The position numbers were made by a program, and so were the translations under genes. The notes under the pieces are model-generated. The model was given only the letters and a program-made list of their open reading frames with translations, did no database searches and was not told the DNA's origin. From CAYUYH01 sp964449175 (GTDB lineage: Bacteria; Planctomycetota; Phycisphaerae; SM23-33), in contig CAYUYH010000026.1 in NCBI GenBank assembly GCA_964449175.1, positions 1 to 16,400 on the forward strand: a stretch of DNA of 16,400 bases, read 5' to 3'. Below, piece after piece: positions 6,989-14,179 of the stretch; the stretch's first letter is position 1; each line of letters opens with the position of its first letter.

Positions 6989-8410
6989 CTAGGCGATCTG
7001 CTCGCCCACGAGCTGGACGACCTCGGCGGCGGGCATCGACTTGGCGCCCATCGGGCCCATCCAGGTCAGCTCGGCGCTGCCGGCCAGCAGGGACTGCATC
7101 TTCTGCACGGCCAGCACCACCGATGAGTGGTTCTTGCCCATGTGCTTGCCGATCTCGGGATAGCTCATCTGCGTGTGCCGCCTGGCCAGGAACATGGCCA
7201 CCATCCTGGCCGCCGATACGGTCTTCGTGCGGCGGGAGGAGTGGATGTCCGCCGGCGTGATGCCGAAGAACGCCGCGGCGACGGCCTCGATGTCGCCCAG
7301 CGTGATCGCGCTGTCCGTGCGGGCCAGGTGGTCGGCCAGGGCCTGGGCGGCCAGGTCCGTCGTCCCGCGCCGCCCCTCCAGCGACGACAGCGCGGCCAGC
7401 TTCACCAGCGCGCCCTCCAGCTCGCGGACCGAGCCGTGAATGTGCCTGGCGATGTACTGTAGCGCATCGTCGCCCACGTCGGACTTCAGGGCCTTGGCCT
7501 TGCGGCGAAGGATCTCTATCCGCGTGGCGTGGTCGGGCGGGTCGATCTTCACGACCATCCCCGCCGAGAAGCGGCTGAGCAGCTGGGCGTTCAGGTCGCC
7601 GACCATCCGCGGCGGGGCGTCCGAGGCCATCACTACCTGCCTGCCGGCCGACTGAATGCTGTTGTACGTGTGCAGAAACTCGTCCTGGGTGGCCTTTTTT
7701 GCCGCCAGGAAGTGCACGTCGTCTATCGCCAGAAGGTCCAGCTTGCGATACCGCGCGCGGAACTCATCGAACTTCCTGCCGCGAAGCGCGGATATGAACT
7801 CGTTGGTGAACTGCTCGCCGGTGACATATCGCCAGGCGACAGGCTGCTCGGCCTTGCGCCTGTGGGCCACGGCGCCGCAGATGCCCTGGAGCAGGTGCGT
7901 CTTGCCGACACCGCACGGGCCGTGAACGAACAGCGGATTGAACGGCGCCTTCTCCTCGCCGATGACCGCCAGCGCCGCCGAATAGGCCAGGCGGTTGCTC
8001 GCGCCCACCACGAAGTCCTTCAGGCTGTACTTCAGGTCGCCCTGGCCGGCCCGCCGGCGCGGGCGCGTCAGGCCCTGTGCGGCACGGGAGACCATGTCAG
8101 CCTGATTGTCGAGATGGTTCTTGCGGAGTTGGCCGGTGAGGGCGGGGTCAATGGCCACCACCACCTCGACCTGCTCGCCGGTCTGCTCGGCCGCCGCCGC
8201 CGCTATGTCGCGGTGGAAGTGTGCCTCTATCCAATTGGCGGTAAAGGTGTTGGGCACCGAGACCCTCACGCGATTCTCCTCGATCGCTAGCCGCGCGCCG
8301 TGCCTGAACCAGGCGTTGTACTTGCCCGGCCCGATCCGCTCCTGCAAGGTTGCCAGCACATCTTTCATAACACGGCCATCCGCGCAGACCGATTCCGTGG
8401 CGCTCTTCAT
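6989..8410 (-). CDS. dnaA: Chromosomal replication initiator protein DnaA
   Basis: Binds DnaA boxes at the origin and, as an ATP-bound filament, opens the duplex and loads the helicase. The 473 residues show all four domains: N-terminal oligomerisation domain (about 15-95), short linker, AAA+ core with Walker A GPCGVGKT (164-171), Walker B LLAIDD (226-231), sensor 1 MASD (261-264), arginine finger in LLSRFSAG (Arg280) and sensor 2 VRELEGAL (328-335), and a DNA-binding domain (about 365-440). The DnaA signature reads GKNHSSVVLA (425-434), with Lys where Arg-Asp or Arg-Asn is usual. About 30 residues extend past the usual end. The start at 8410 has GAGGGA six nt upstream; an internal ATG at 8368 has no ribosome site. 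Its own promoter and terminator make it a single-gene unit. The usual partner dnaN is not adjacent. Confidence 0.96.
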   Translation of the reverse strand: MKSATESVCADGRVMKDVLATLQERIGPGKYNAWFRHGARLAIEENRVRVSVPNTFTANWIEAHFHRDIAAAAAEQTGEQVEVVVAIDPALTGQLRKNHLDNQADMVSRAAQGLTRPRRRAGQGDLKYSLKDFVVGASNRLAYSAALAVIGEEKAPFNPLFVHGPCGVGKTHLLQGICGAVAHRRKAEQPVAWRYVTGEQFTNEFISALRGRKFDEFRARYRKLDLLAIDDVHFLAAKKATQDEFLHTYNSIQSAGRQVVMASDAPPRMVGDLNAQLLSRFSAGMVVKIDPPDHATRIEILRRKAKALKSDVGDDALQYIARHIHGSVRELEGALVKLAALSSLEGRRGTTDLAAQALADHLARTDSAITLGDIEAVAAAFFGITPADIHSSRRTKTVSAARMVAMFLARRHTQMSYPEIGKHMGKNHSSVVLAVQKMQSLLAGSAELTWMGPMGAKSMPAAEVVQLVGEQIA

Positions 8411-8521
8411 GTCTGATCCCTCAGATCGCGTAGGACGACGCGATCACCGGCCGCGAACACCTGCCGCGATGGCGCCGCAGAAACAAAAGTGGGCACCAGA
8501 ACATTGACTCAACAGGTGTAG

Positions 8522-8550
8522 AATCTATAGCAGGTTTGCGAAACGGTCAA
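8522..8550 (-). promoter_or_regulatory. dnaA promoter
   Basis: Read on the minus strand: TTGACC (plus 8545-8550), a 17-bp spacer, TAGATT (plus 8522-8527). Start of transcription would be near 8515, about 105 nt before the dnaA ATG. An inverted repeat, TTTGCG (8535-8540) and CGCAAA (8552-8557), overlaps the -35 and spacer and could be an operator. Confidence 0.5.
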
Positions 8551-8569
8551 TCGCAAAGACGGCGGTTTG

Positions 8570-8578
8570 TTATCCACA
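8570..8578 (+). promoter_or_regulatory. DnaA box (perfect consensus)
   Basis: TTATCCACA matches the high-affinity DnaA binding consensus at all nine positions and lies 20 nt upstream of the predicted dnaA -35. Confidence 0.8.
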
Positions 8579-8662
8579 CGGCCCAAGGCATTGTCGTTTC
8601 GTAAAGTTGGGGCGCGAAAAAAAGTTTCGTCCACAGGTTGCTAACAGTTCGTCAACAAGCGG

Positions 8663-9598
8663 CTACTTCTCGAGCCGGTCGACGTCGCCTTGGAACATGA
8701 CGTAGGCATTCTGCCGCCGCGTCGGGCGGTATCCTTCCGAGGCGTATATGGCCTTGGCGTAGGTGTTCGCGTCGTCGACGGCGAGTTCGATTGACTGCAT
8801 CCCTCGGGCGCGGGCGTCGGCGGCTGCGTGACGCAGCATCGCGCGCCCCAGGCCGCGACCGCGATAGGGCGGTACGACGCCGAGGTAGACGATCTCCGCC
8901 GACTGACCCAGTGCCGAGTCGTTCATCAGCACGCAGCCGGCCGGTGCGCCGTCAACGTCTACGATCCACCACGACCGCGGGTGATAGATGCCCGTGGCCT
9001 TGTGACACTCAATCACGTCGGGCGTGCCGCGGACCGCGCTGAGGGCGGGACAATCCAGCGAACCGGTGTATGTGTCGGCTATGACGCGCTCCAGGCCGGC
9101 CTCGTCGTACTGGTCGCTGTTGCGCCACGCCAGGTATGACGTCGGCGCCTCCTTCTGGTCTCGCAGCGGGGCGGTCATGTGGACAAGCGTGGCCAGCAGA
9201 TGAAGCCCGGCCGAGGCGAGCATGCCGATCTCGTCCGTGCGATCCGGCTCGACCAGCGCCTGCACGAGCGCCAGGTCGTTGCGAAGGCCCGCTCTCGCCG
9301 CCGCGCGGACGACCTCGACGAGCGCGTCGCCGGCCACGCCCTGCGCCCCCGGCGGGCTGTACATCAACATGCCGACCCGACCTGGGTTCGGCACGACCAT
9401 CGCCGCCGCCACGCATCGTCCGCCCCGACGCGCCGACAGCAGCACCGGCTGCCGTCCAGCCCGGTCCGACACCACGCGGTACAGCGCCTCGGCCCGCGTG
9501 GCCACCATCACGTCGCTGTAGTCGCCGGCCAACACGAACTCCATCGCCTGCATCCGCTGCGCCGCGGCGACGGGCTGGATGTCCACCTCGCTGGTCAT
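8663..9598 (-). CDS. GNAT-family N-acetyltransferase, two-domain
   Basis: A 311-residue protein whose C-terminal half is a clear GNAT acetyltransferase, a family that moves an acyl group from acyl-CoA to an amine. The CoA-binding motif A reads VVPPYRGRGLGR (ending near residue 252), followed by IELAVDDANTYAKAIYASEGY, the usual motif B helix and end strand. The N-terminal half (about 30-150) has the same rhythm (PVLLSARRGGRCVAAAMVV, then LASAGLHLLATLVHM) without an intact motif A, so it looks like a degenerate GNAT repeat, as in mycothiol-synthase-like tandem GNATs. The frame is open to 9700, but that extra part has no family resemblance and overlaps the promoter of the divergent gene, so the ATG at 9598 is chosen; its ribosome site is weak. 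The substrate cannot be told. It ends in front of the dnaA spacer. Confidence 0.82.
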   Translation of the reverse strand: MTSEVDIQPVAAAQRMQAMEFVLAGDYSDVMVATRAEALYRVVSDRAGRQPVLLSARRGGRCVAAAMVVPNPGRVGMLMYSPPGAQGVAGDALVEVVRAAARAGLRNDLALVQALVEPDRTDEIGMLASAGLHLLATLVHMTAPLRDQKEAPTSYLAWRNSDQYDEAGLERVIADTYTGSLDCPALSAVRGTPDVIECHKATGIYHPRSWWIVDVDGAPAGCVLMNDSALGQSAEIVYLGVVPPYRGRGLGRAMLRHAAADARARGMQSIELAVDDANTYAKAIYASEGYRPTRRQNAYVMFQGDVDRLEK

Positions 9599-9662
9599 GC
9601 CGGCCCCGATGCTAACGCACGCGGCGCGGGAGGCAATGCCTTTTGTCCGGCGCCGGCCGCGG

Positions 9663-9691
9663 TTGACTTTCGCGGCCGCCGGCATTATGCT
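9663..9691 (+). promoter_or_regulatory. Sigma70-type promoter of the secreted protein gene at 9739
   Basis: TTGACT (9663-9668), a 17-bp spacer, then TATGCT (9686-9691). The predicted start near 9698 is about 40 nt before the ATG, a normal leader length. Confidence 0.75.
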
Positions 9692-9738
9692 GCTGTCCAA
9701 GGTTGCTCAGACCGCAACGCCCCACCCGGAGTGGAGTC

Positions 9739-10395
9739 ATGAGACAGCTTTCCGCAGTATTGGCAATCGCCGCCGTCCTCGCTGGCGCCGCAGCTCTAGC
9801 GGCACCCAGGCCCGCGGACGTGCCCAGGCATTGGCAGATCGACGCGACGTTCAAGGACCTGCTGCCCATCCGTATTAAGCTGGCCGGCGAGACCGCGCCG
9901 CGAACGTTCTGGTACCTGCGATACGAAGTCACCAACAACACCGGCCAGGACCGCGTCTTCGTGCCGGAACTCATCCTCTACACCGACACCGGCCAGGTCC
10001 TCCGCGCCGGGAGGAACATCCCCTCAGCCGTGTTCCAGGCCATCAAGGAGCTGCACGGCGACCCGCTGATGCTGGACGCCGCTGCCGTCGCCGGCAAGCT
10101 GCTCCAGGGGGAAGAAAACGCCAAGGGCGGCGTGGCGATCTGGAACGACTTCGACGCGGAGGCTGCATCGTTCGACGTGTTCGTCAGCGGCCTGAGCGGC
10201 GAGACGATGGAGATCAAGCTGCCTCGCCCCGTGCGGGCCGTCGAGACCGACCGCTGGGGCAAGCGCGTCGAGGTGATCAAGGACTCGATCCTGCTGGCCA
10301 AGTCGCTGCGGCGGCACTACGTCGTGCCCGGCGAGCCCGCCACCCGGGCCGTCACCGGCGTCCAGTTCATCAAGCAGGACTGGGTGATGCGCTAG
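9739..10395 (+). CDS. Hypothetical secreted protein
   Basis: A 218-residue protein of unknown function. Residues 1-22 are a signal peptide (MRQ, then an Ala/Leu/Val run ending ALAA), so it is exported. The mature part opens HWQIDATFKDLLPI and contains FWYLRYEVTNNTGQDRVFVPEL, a beta-rich segment of the kind seen in small Ig-like or transthyretin-like domains; that resemblance is weak. There are no cysteines in the mature part and no catalytic motif that I can see. The ATG at 9739 is preferred over 9703 because it directly precedes the signal peptide and has GGAGTGGAG just upstream, and 9703 is only a few bases from the predicted transcription start. It is a single-gene unit: its own promoter lies before it and another promoter lies between it and the aconitase gene. 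Confidence 0.8.
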   Translation: MRQLSAVLAIAAVLAGAAALAAPRPADVPRHWQIDATFKDLLPIRIKLAGETAPRTFWYLRYEVTNNTGQDRVFVPELILYTDTGQVLRAGRNIPSAVFQAIKELHGDPLMLDAAAVAGKLLQGEENAKGGVAIWNDFDAEAASFDVFVSGLSGETMEIKLPRPVRAVETDRWGKRVEVIKDSILLAKSLRRHYVVPGEPATRAVTGVQFIKQDWVMR

Positions 10396-10445
10396 GCCCG
10401 GACGGGTCCGTCGTCCGCAACCTTCCACCCCGCCGCACGTGCCGT

Positions 10446-10474
10446 TTGCCGCCCCGCCTGCGGTCTGATATGCT
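10446..10474 (+). promoter_or_regulatory. Promoter of the aconitase operon
   Basis: TTGCCG (10446-10451), a 17-bp spacer, then TATGCT (10469-10474). The start near 10481 leaves a leader of about 33 nt to the ATG at 10514, which argues against the in-frame ATG at 10487. Confidence 0.65.
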
Positions 10475-10513
10475 TACCCGCCGGGCATGGCCCCCAGATA
10501 CCGCGGAGTCCCA

Positions 10514-12604
10514 ATGCCACGCAATATCGTTCAGAAGATCCTGTCGGAGCATCTGCTCGTCGGCGAGCTTACGCCGGGCAGCGAGATCGGCATCCGCATC
10601 GACCAGACGCTCACCCAGGACGCGACGGGCACGACGGCCTTCCTGCTGCTGGAGGCGATGGGCGTGCCGCGCGTGCGGACCGAGTTGTCGGTCAGCTACG
10701 TGGACCACAACATGGCGCAGTTCGGCCCGGAGAACGCCAACGACCACCGGTACCTCCAGTCGATCGCGGCGAAGGTGGGGGCGGTCTTCTCGCGCCCGGG
10801 CAACGGCATCTGCCACCAGGTGCACCTGGAACGGTTCGCCCGGCCCGGGCGGACGCTGCTCGGCAGCGACAGCCACACGCCGACGGCCGGCGGAGCGGGC
10901 ATGATCGCCATCGGCGCAGGCGGGCTGGACGTCGCCGTCGCGATGGGCGGCGGTGCGTTCTACCTCACCTGCCCGCGCGTCATCGGCGTGGAGCTGAAAG
11001 GTCGGCTGGGCGAGTGGGTGGCCGCCAAGGACATCATCCTGCGCCTTCTTAGCGTGCTGACGACGCGCGGCAACGTCGGCTGCATGGTCGAGTACTTCGG
11101 CGACGGCGTCGCGTCGCTGCCCGTGCCCGCCCGCGCGACCTGCACGAACATGGGCGCCGAGCTGGGCGTGACGTGCAGCGTCTTCCCGGCCGACGAGGTC
11201 ACGCGGCAGTTCCTCGCCGCCCAAGGCCGAGCCGACGACTTCACCCCGCTGGCGGCCGAAAAGGGCGCCGCCCACGACCGCATAACCAAACAACTGCACG
11301 CGGAGCGCGACGCAGCCGTCATCGAGCGCATCCGGCAGTACTGCACCGACGTCGAGGTCTCGCCGCCGGACGCGGCGGGCATGGCGAAGGTGAGCTTCGG
11401 CCACGTCGTCATCGACCTGGCCAAGCTCTCCCCGCTCGCAGCCGCCCCGTCCAGCCCGGACAACATCGTCCGCGTCGCCGACATCGCCGGCCAGGCCGTC
11501 TCGCAGGTGGCCATCGGATCGTGCACCAACTCCAGCTTCCAGGACCTGACACTCGTGGCCGCGGCGCTGGCCGGCAGGACGGTGCACGAAGGCGTGGAGC
11601 TGGCGATCGCGCCCGGCAGCCGGCAGGTGCTGGACATGCTGGCCGCCAGCGGCGCGCTCGGCGACCTGGTGCGGGCGGGCGCGCGGGTCCTGGAGTGCGC
11701 CTGCGGGCCGTGCATCGGGCTGGGCTTCTCGCCGGCGGAGGGCACGGTGAGCCTGCGCACGTTCAACCGCAACTTCCCCGGCCGGTCGGGCACGGTCGGC
11801 GACCAGGTTTACCTCGTCTCGCCGGAGACGGCTGTGGCCGCGGCCATCACGGGCAAGGTGACCGACCCGCGCGAGCTGACCGCCACACTCGGCATCGCCT
11901 GCAAGCCGGTGGCCGCGCCGGCGAGCTTCGCCATCGACGACGGGATGATCTGCCCGCCTCTGCCGCCCGACCAGGCCGAGGCGGCGAGAATCGTCCGCGG
12001 CTCGACGATCGTCAAGCCGCCGGCGGGGCAAACCGTCGGCGAGAAGCTCACGGGCAAGGTGCTCATCAAGGTGGGCGACAAGATTTCCACCGACCAGATC
12101 ATGCCCGCCGGCGCGCTGTTGAAGCACCGCTCGAACGTGCCGGAATACGCCAAGTACGTGTTCAACTGCTTCAACGAGCCGGGCAAGGCCACCTTCGCCG
12201 AACGGGCCGAAGCGGCCAAGAAGAAAGGCCTGGCCGGCGTGATCGTCGCCGCCGACAGCTACGGGCAAGGCTCCAGCCGGGAGCACGCTGCGCTGTGTCC
12301 AATGTACCTGGGCATCGGCGCCGTGATCGCCAAGGCAATCGAGCGAATAGCCCAGGCGAACCTGGTGAACTTCGCCATCGTGCCGCTGATCTTCGCGGAC
12401 CCGGCCGACTACGACCGCATCGACGAGGGCGACGAGCTGCGGATCAACGGCCTGGCTTCGGCCGTCCGCTCGGCTGAGACGGTCGCCGTGACGAACAGCT
12501 CGAAGGGCGCCGATTTCGTCTGCCGCCTGAACCTGGCGCCGCGCCAGCGCAAGATACTCGCAGCCGGCGGGCTGCTGAACTATACCCGCGGCGGCGGGCA
12601 ATAG
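10514..12604 (+). CDS. acn: Aconitate hydratase, Aquifex-type
   Basis: Interconverts citrate and isocitrate in the TCA cycle with a 4Fe-4S cluster. The 696 residues carry the cluster ligands Cys337 in GSCTNSS and Cys397 and Cys400 in CGPCIG. The N-terminal part has SVSYVDHN and GSDSHTPTAGGAG, the substrate-binding stretches of the family. The C-terminal swivel domain is fused on the same chain, with KISTDQIMPAG near 523 and the substrate-binding GSSREHA near 585. Length and sequence fit the shorter bacterial aconitase form first defined in Aquifex better than the roughly 900-residue AcnA. Homoaconitase or isopropylmalate isomerase activity cannot be excluded from motifs alone. The ATG at 10514 has GGAG five nt upstream; an ATG nine codons earlier has no ribosome site. 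It heads a likely operon, with the next gene starting 9 nt after its stop. Confidence 0.93.
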   Translation: MPRNIVQKILSEHLLVGELTPGSEIGIRIDQTLTQDATGTTAFLLLEAMGVPRVRTELSVSYVDHNMAQFGPENANDHRYLQSIAAKVGAVFSRPGNGICHQVHLERFARPGRTLLGSDSHTPTAGGAGMIAIGAGGLDVAVAMGGGAFYLTCPRVIGVELKGRLGEWVAAKDIILRLLSVLTTRGNVGCMVEYFGDGVASLPVPARATCTNMGAELGVTCSVFPADEVTRQFLAAQGRADDFTPLAAEKGAAHDRITKQLHAERDAAVIERIRQYCTDVEVSPPDAAGMAKVSFGHVVIDLAKLSPLAAAPSSPDNIVRVADIAGQAVSQVAIGSCTNSSFQDLTLVAAALAGRTVHEGVELAIAPGSRQVLDMLAASGALGDLVRAGARVLECACGPCIGLGFSPAEGTVSLRTFNRNFPGRSGTVGDQVYLVSPETAVAAAITGKVTDPRELTATLGIACKPVAAPASFAIDDGMICPPLPPDQAEAARIVRGSTIVKPPAGQTVGEKLTGKVLIKVGDKISTDQIMPAGALLKHRSNVPEYAKYVFNCFNEPGKATFAERAEAAKKKGLAGVIVAADSYGQGSSREHAALCPMYLGIGAVIAKAIERIAQANLVNFAIVPLIFADPADYDRIDEGDELRINGLASAVRSAETVAVTNSSKGADFVCRLNLAPRQRKILAAGGLLNYTRGGGQ

Positions 12605-12613
12605 GAGCGCGCG

Positions 12614-13150
12614 ATGTCCGGGGATCGACCGGTGGTGTGCGTCTTCGGCGGCAGCGGCGACGTGTGCCGCGACGACGCCTCGCTCGCGACGGCTGAGGCT
12701 GTTGGGCGCAAGCTGGCTGAGCTTGGCTACGTGGTGGCCAACGGCGGCTACGGCGGGACGATGGCCGCCGCCTCGCGCGGCGCAAAGTCCGCCGGCGGGC
12801 GCACGATCGGCGTGACGTGCTCGATCTGGCGCTCGTCGCCAAACGAGCACATCGCCGAGGTGATCCAGACCGCCACGCTGGCTGAGCGGCTGACCAAGCT
12901 GATCGAGATCGGCGACGGCGGATACGTCGTGCTGGGCGGCGCGACCGGCACGCTGGCGGAGCTGGCCTGCGTGTGGGAATGGAAGTGCAAGGGCCTGCTC
13001 GCGGATCGGGCCATCGTGTGCCTGGGGCGGTTCTGGCAGCCGCTGGTCGAGCTGATGGCATCGGCCCGGGCGGCGTGCGGCGACGCGGTGGCCGTCGCGG
13101 AGACCGTCGACGAGTTGGGCCGGTATTTTCCCACGGTCGGCAAGGCTTGA
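12614..13150 (+). CDS. LOG-family (SLOG, lysine decarboxylase-like) Rossmann protein
   Basis: A 178-residue nucleotide-binding protein. It shows the family's Rossmann start VCVFGGSG (8-15), NGGYGGTM (43-50) and the signature GGATGTLAE (108-116), equivalent to the PGGxGTxxE motif of LOG phosphoribohydrolases, with Leu in place of the usual Pro. Family members cleave nucleoside 5'-monophosphates at the N-glycosidic bond (cytokinin-type LOG) or act as nucleotide-binding or molybdenum-cofactor carrier proteins; the sequence does not decide which. Despite the old annotation it is not expected to be a lysine decarboxylase. Its GGAG ribosome site overlaps the aconitase stop codon, so it is almost certainly translated from the same mRNA. 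A metabolic link to aconitase is not obvious. Confidence 0.82.
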   Translation: MSGDRPVVCVFGGSGDVCRDDASLATAEAVGRKLAELGYVVANGGYGGTMAAASRGAKSAGGRTIGVTCSIWRSSPNEHIAEVIQTATLAERLTKLIEIGDGGYVVLGGATGTLAELACVWEWKCKGLLADRAIVCLGRFWQPLVELMASARAACGDAVAVAETVDELGRYFPTVGKA

Positions 13151-13190
13151 TGGCTGACGGCCGCAGGGTTTCGGGTACAATGAGGGCCTC

Positions 13191-14141
13191 ATGCGCTCCG
13201 CAGTAGCAATCCTGATGCTGGCCTTCGCTGCCGTAGCCTCAGCGCAGGACGGCGCCGGGGACGACTCCGTGGCCGACTCCGTGGCCGACTCCGTGGCCGA
13301 CGCCGGCTCTTCGTTGCTGGCCGGCCGAAAGCCCATCCCCGTCACGCCGCCGAGTTTCCAGGCCGCCAAACCCCGCCTGCCCGCGCGACTGGGGCCGGAA
13401 GGCGCGGTAGTCGAGCTCCGCTGCCGGTTCTCGCGCGACCGACTCAACGGCTGGTTCATCATCGAGCCTGCGGGCGACCCCTCGGGCCAGAACACCTGGC
13501 CGTTCCGCGTGCTGCCCAGCAGGGAGCTGGAGGTGCTGGAGCATATCGCCGGCCGAGACGGCGAGGGCGTCTTCCGCGTCACCGGCCAGCAGACTTTCTA
13601 TAGGCAGCACGCGTACATCCTCCTCCAGACGGTCATGCGCGACGGCGACGAGCAACCTCCGCCTCCTCCGCCCGCCAACGAGGCGCCGGCCGAGCCGGCG
13701 CCGCCGCCGGCCTCGAACGCCGAGCCCCAACCTGCGCCGACCACCTCGCCGGCAATGGACATCGAGGACATCCGCCAAAGTCTGCTGAAGCAGAAGCCGC
13801 CCAAGCCGGTGGACCTGTCCAGCGCGCCGGCCGCCGAGCAAGGCGGAGATTCAGCCTATGCGTCGCAGGGGGCCGGCGGCGACGACGTAGCCGGCGGGCT
13901 CATCGTGGACCGCACGATCAGGATCGCCCGCTCGGACCAGGGCCAATGGCTGGAGGCGCGCTTCGTGGCCGACAACAACCTCCAGGAGCAGCCGCTGCTG
14001 CTGCTTCCGTGCCGGCTGCTGGAGCGGGCCGAGGCCATCCCCGGTAAGATGCGCGTGACAGGCATCATCCGCCACTACCGAGGCAGGGACTACCTGCTGC
14101 TGCGGAAGGTGCTGCCTGAGCGGGACATGGGGCAGTTATAG
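13191..14141 (+). CDS. Hypothetical secreted protein with two internal repeats
   Basis: A 316-residue exported protein of unknown function. Residues 1-18 form a signal peptide (cleavage near VASA-Q). Next comes a short acidic repeat (DSVA three times, 25-36). Two similar beta-rich domains follow, about 72-150 and 236-310: WPFRVLPSRELEVLE aligns with QPLLLLPCRLLERAE, and FRVTGQQTFYRQHAYILLQ aligns with MRVTGIIRHYRGRDYLLLR. They are joined by a Pro/Ala-rich linker (155-187) and a short helical stretch. The RVTG, Tyr, Tyr-Leu-Leu pattern recurs in uncharacterised secreted proteins of planctomycetes and suggests a small barrel, perhaps OB-like (inference). The ATG at 13191 has GAGGG four nt upstream. 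It starts 40 nt after the LOG-family gene. A TACAAT at 13176-13181 could be a -10 element, but no well-spaced -35 is visible. Confidence 0.78.
   Translation: MRSAVAILMLAFAAVASAQDGAGDDSVADSVADSVADAGSSLLAGRKPIPVTPPSFQAAKPRLPARLGPEGAVVELRCRFSRDRLNGWFIIEPAGDPSGQNTWPFRVLPSRELEVLEHIAGRDGEGVFRVTGQQTFYRQHAYILLQTVMRDGDEQPPPPPPANEAPAEPAPPPASNAEPQPAPTTSPAMDIEDIRQSLLKQKPPKPVDLSSAPAAEQGGDSAYASQGAGGDDVAGGLIVDRTIRIARSDQGQWLEARFVADNNLQEQPLLLLPCRLLERAEAIPGKMRVTGIIRHYRGRDYLLLRKVLPERDMGQL
13263..13298 (+). repeat. 12-bp tandem repeat, three copies, in frame
   Basis: GACTCCGTGGCC occurs three times without change (13263-13274, 13275-13286, 13287-13298) and is followed by a partial GAC. It encodes DSVA repeats just after the signal peptide. 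A multiple of three, it can change copy number without a frameshift. Confidence 0.9.
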
Positions 14142-14179
14142 AGCTTCCGATCTGCTTGGGCGGGCGGCAAGGAGCGTTC

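Larger units (their letters stand above)
8411..8662. other. dnaA upstream spacer, candidate origin of replication
   Basis: A 252-bp gene-free spacer, richer in A and T than its flanks, holding one perfect DnaA box (8570-8578), a weaker one (TCGTCCACA, 8627-8635) and an A-run at 8617-8623. Origins often lie beside dnaA, so this is a reasonable candidate, but only two boxes are visible and the neighbours dnaN and rpmH are absent. The boxes may serve only to autoregulate dnaA. Confidence 0.45.

Noticed and set aside
7529..8290. Plus-strand open frame of 253 codons
   Set aside because: Antisense shadow of dnaA.
8504..8531. Plus-strand TTGACT, 16 bp, TATAGC
   Set aside because: No plus-strand gene follows; both neighbours are on the minus strand. 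Probably chance within the dnaA spacer.
10370..13582. Open frame of 1070 codons on the minus strand
   Set aside because: It lies opposite the aconitase and LOG-family genes, has the His/Arg/Asp-rich composition of an antisense shadow in GC-rich DNA, and has no recognisable domain.
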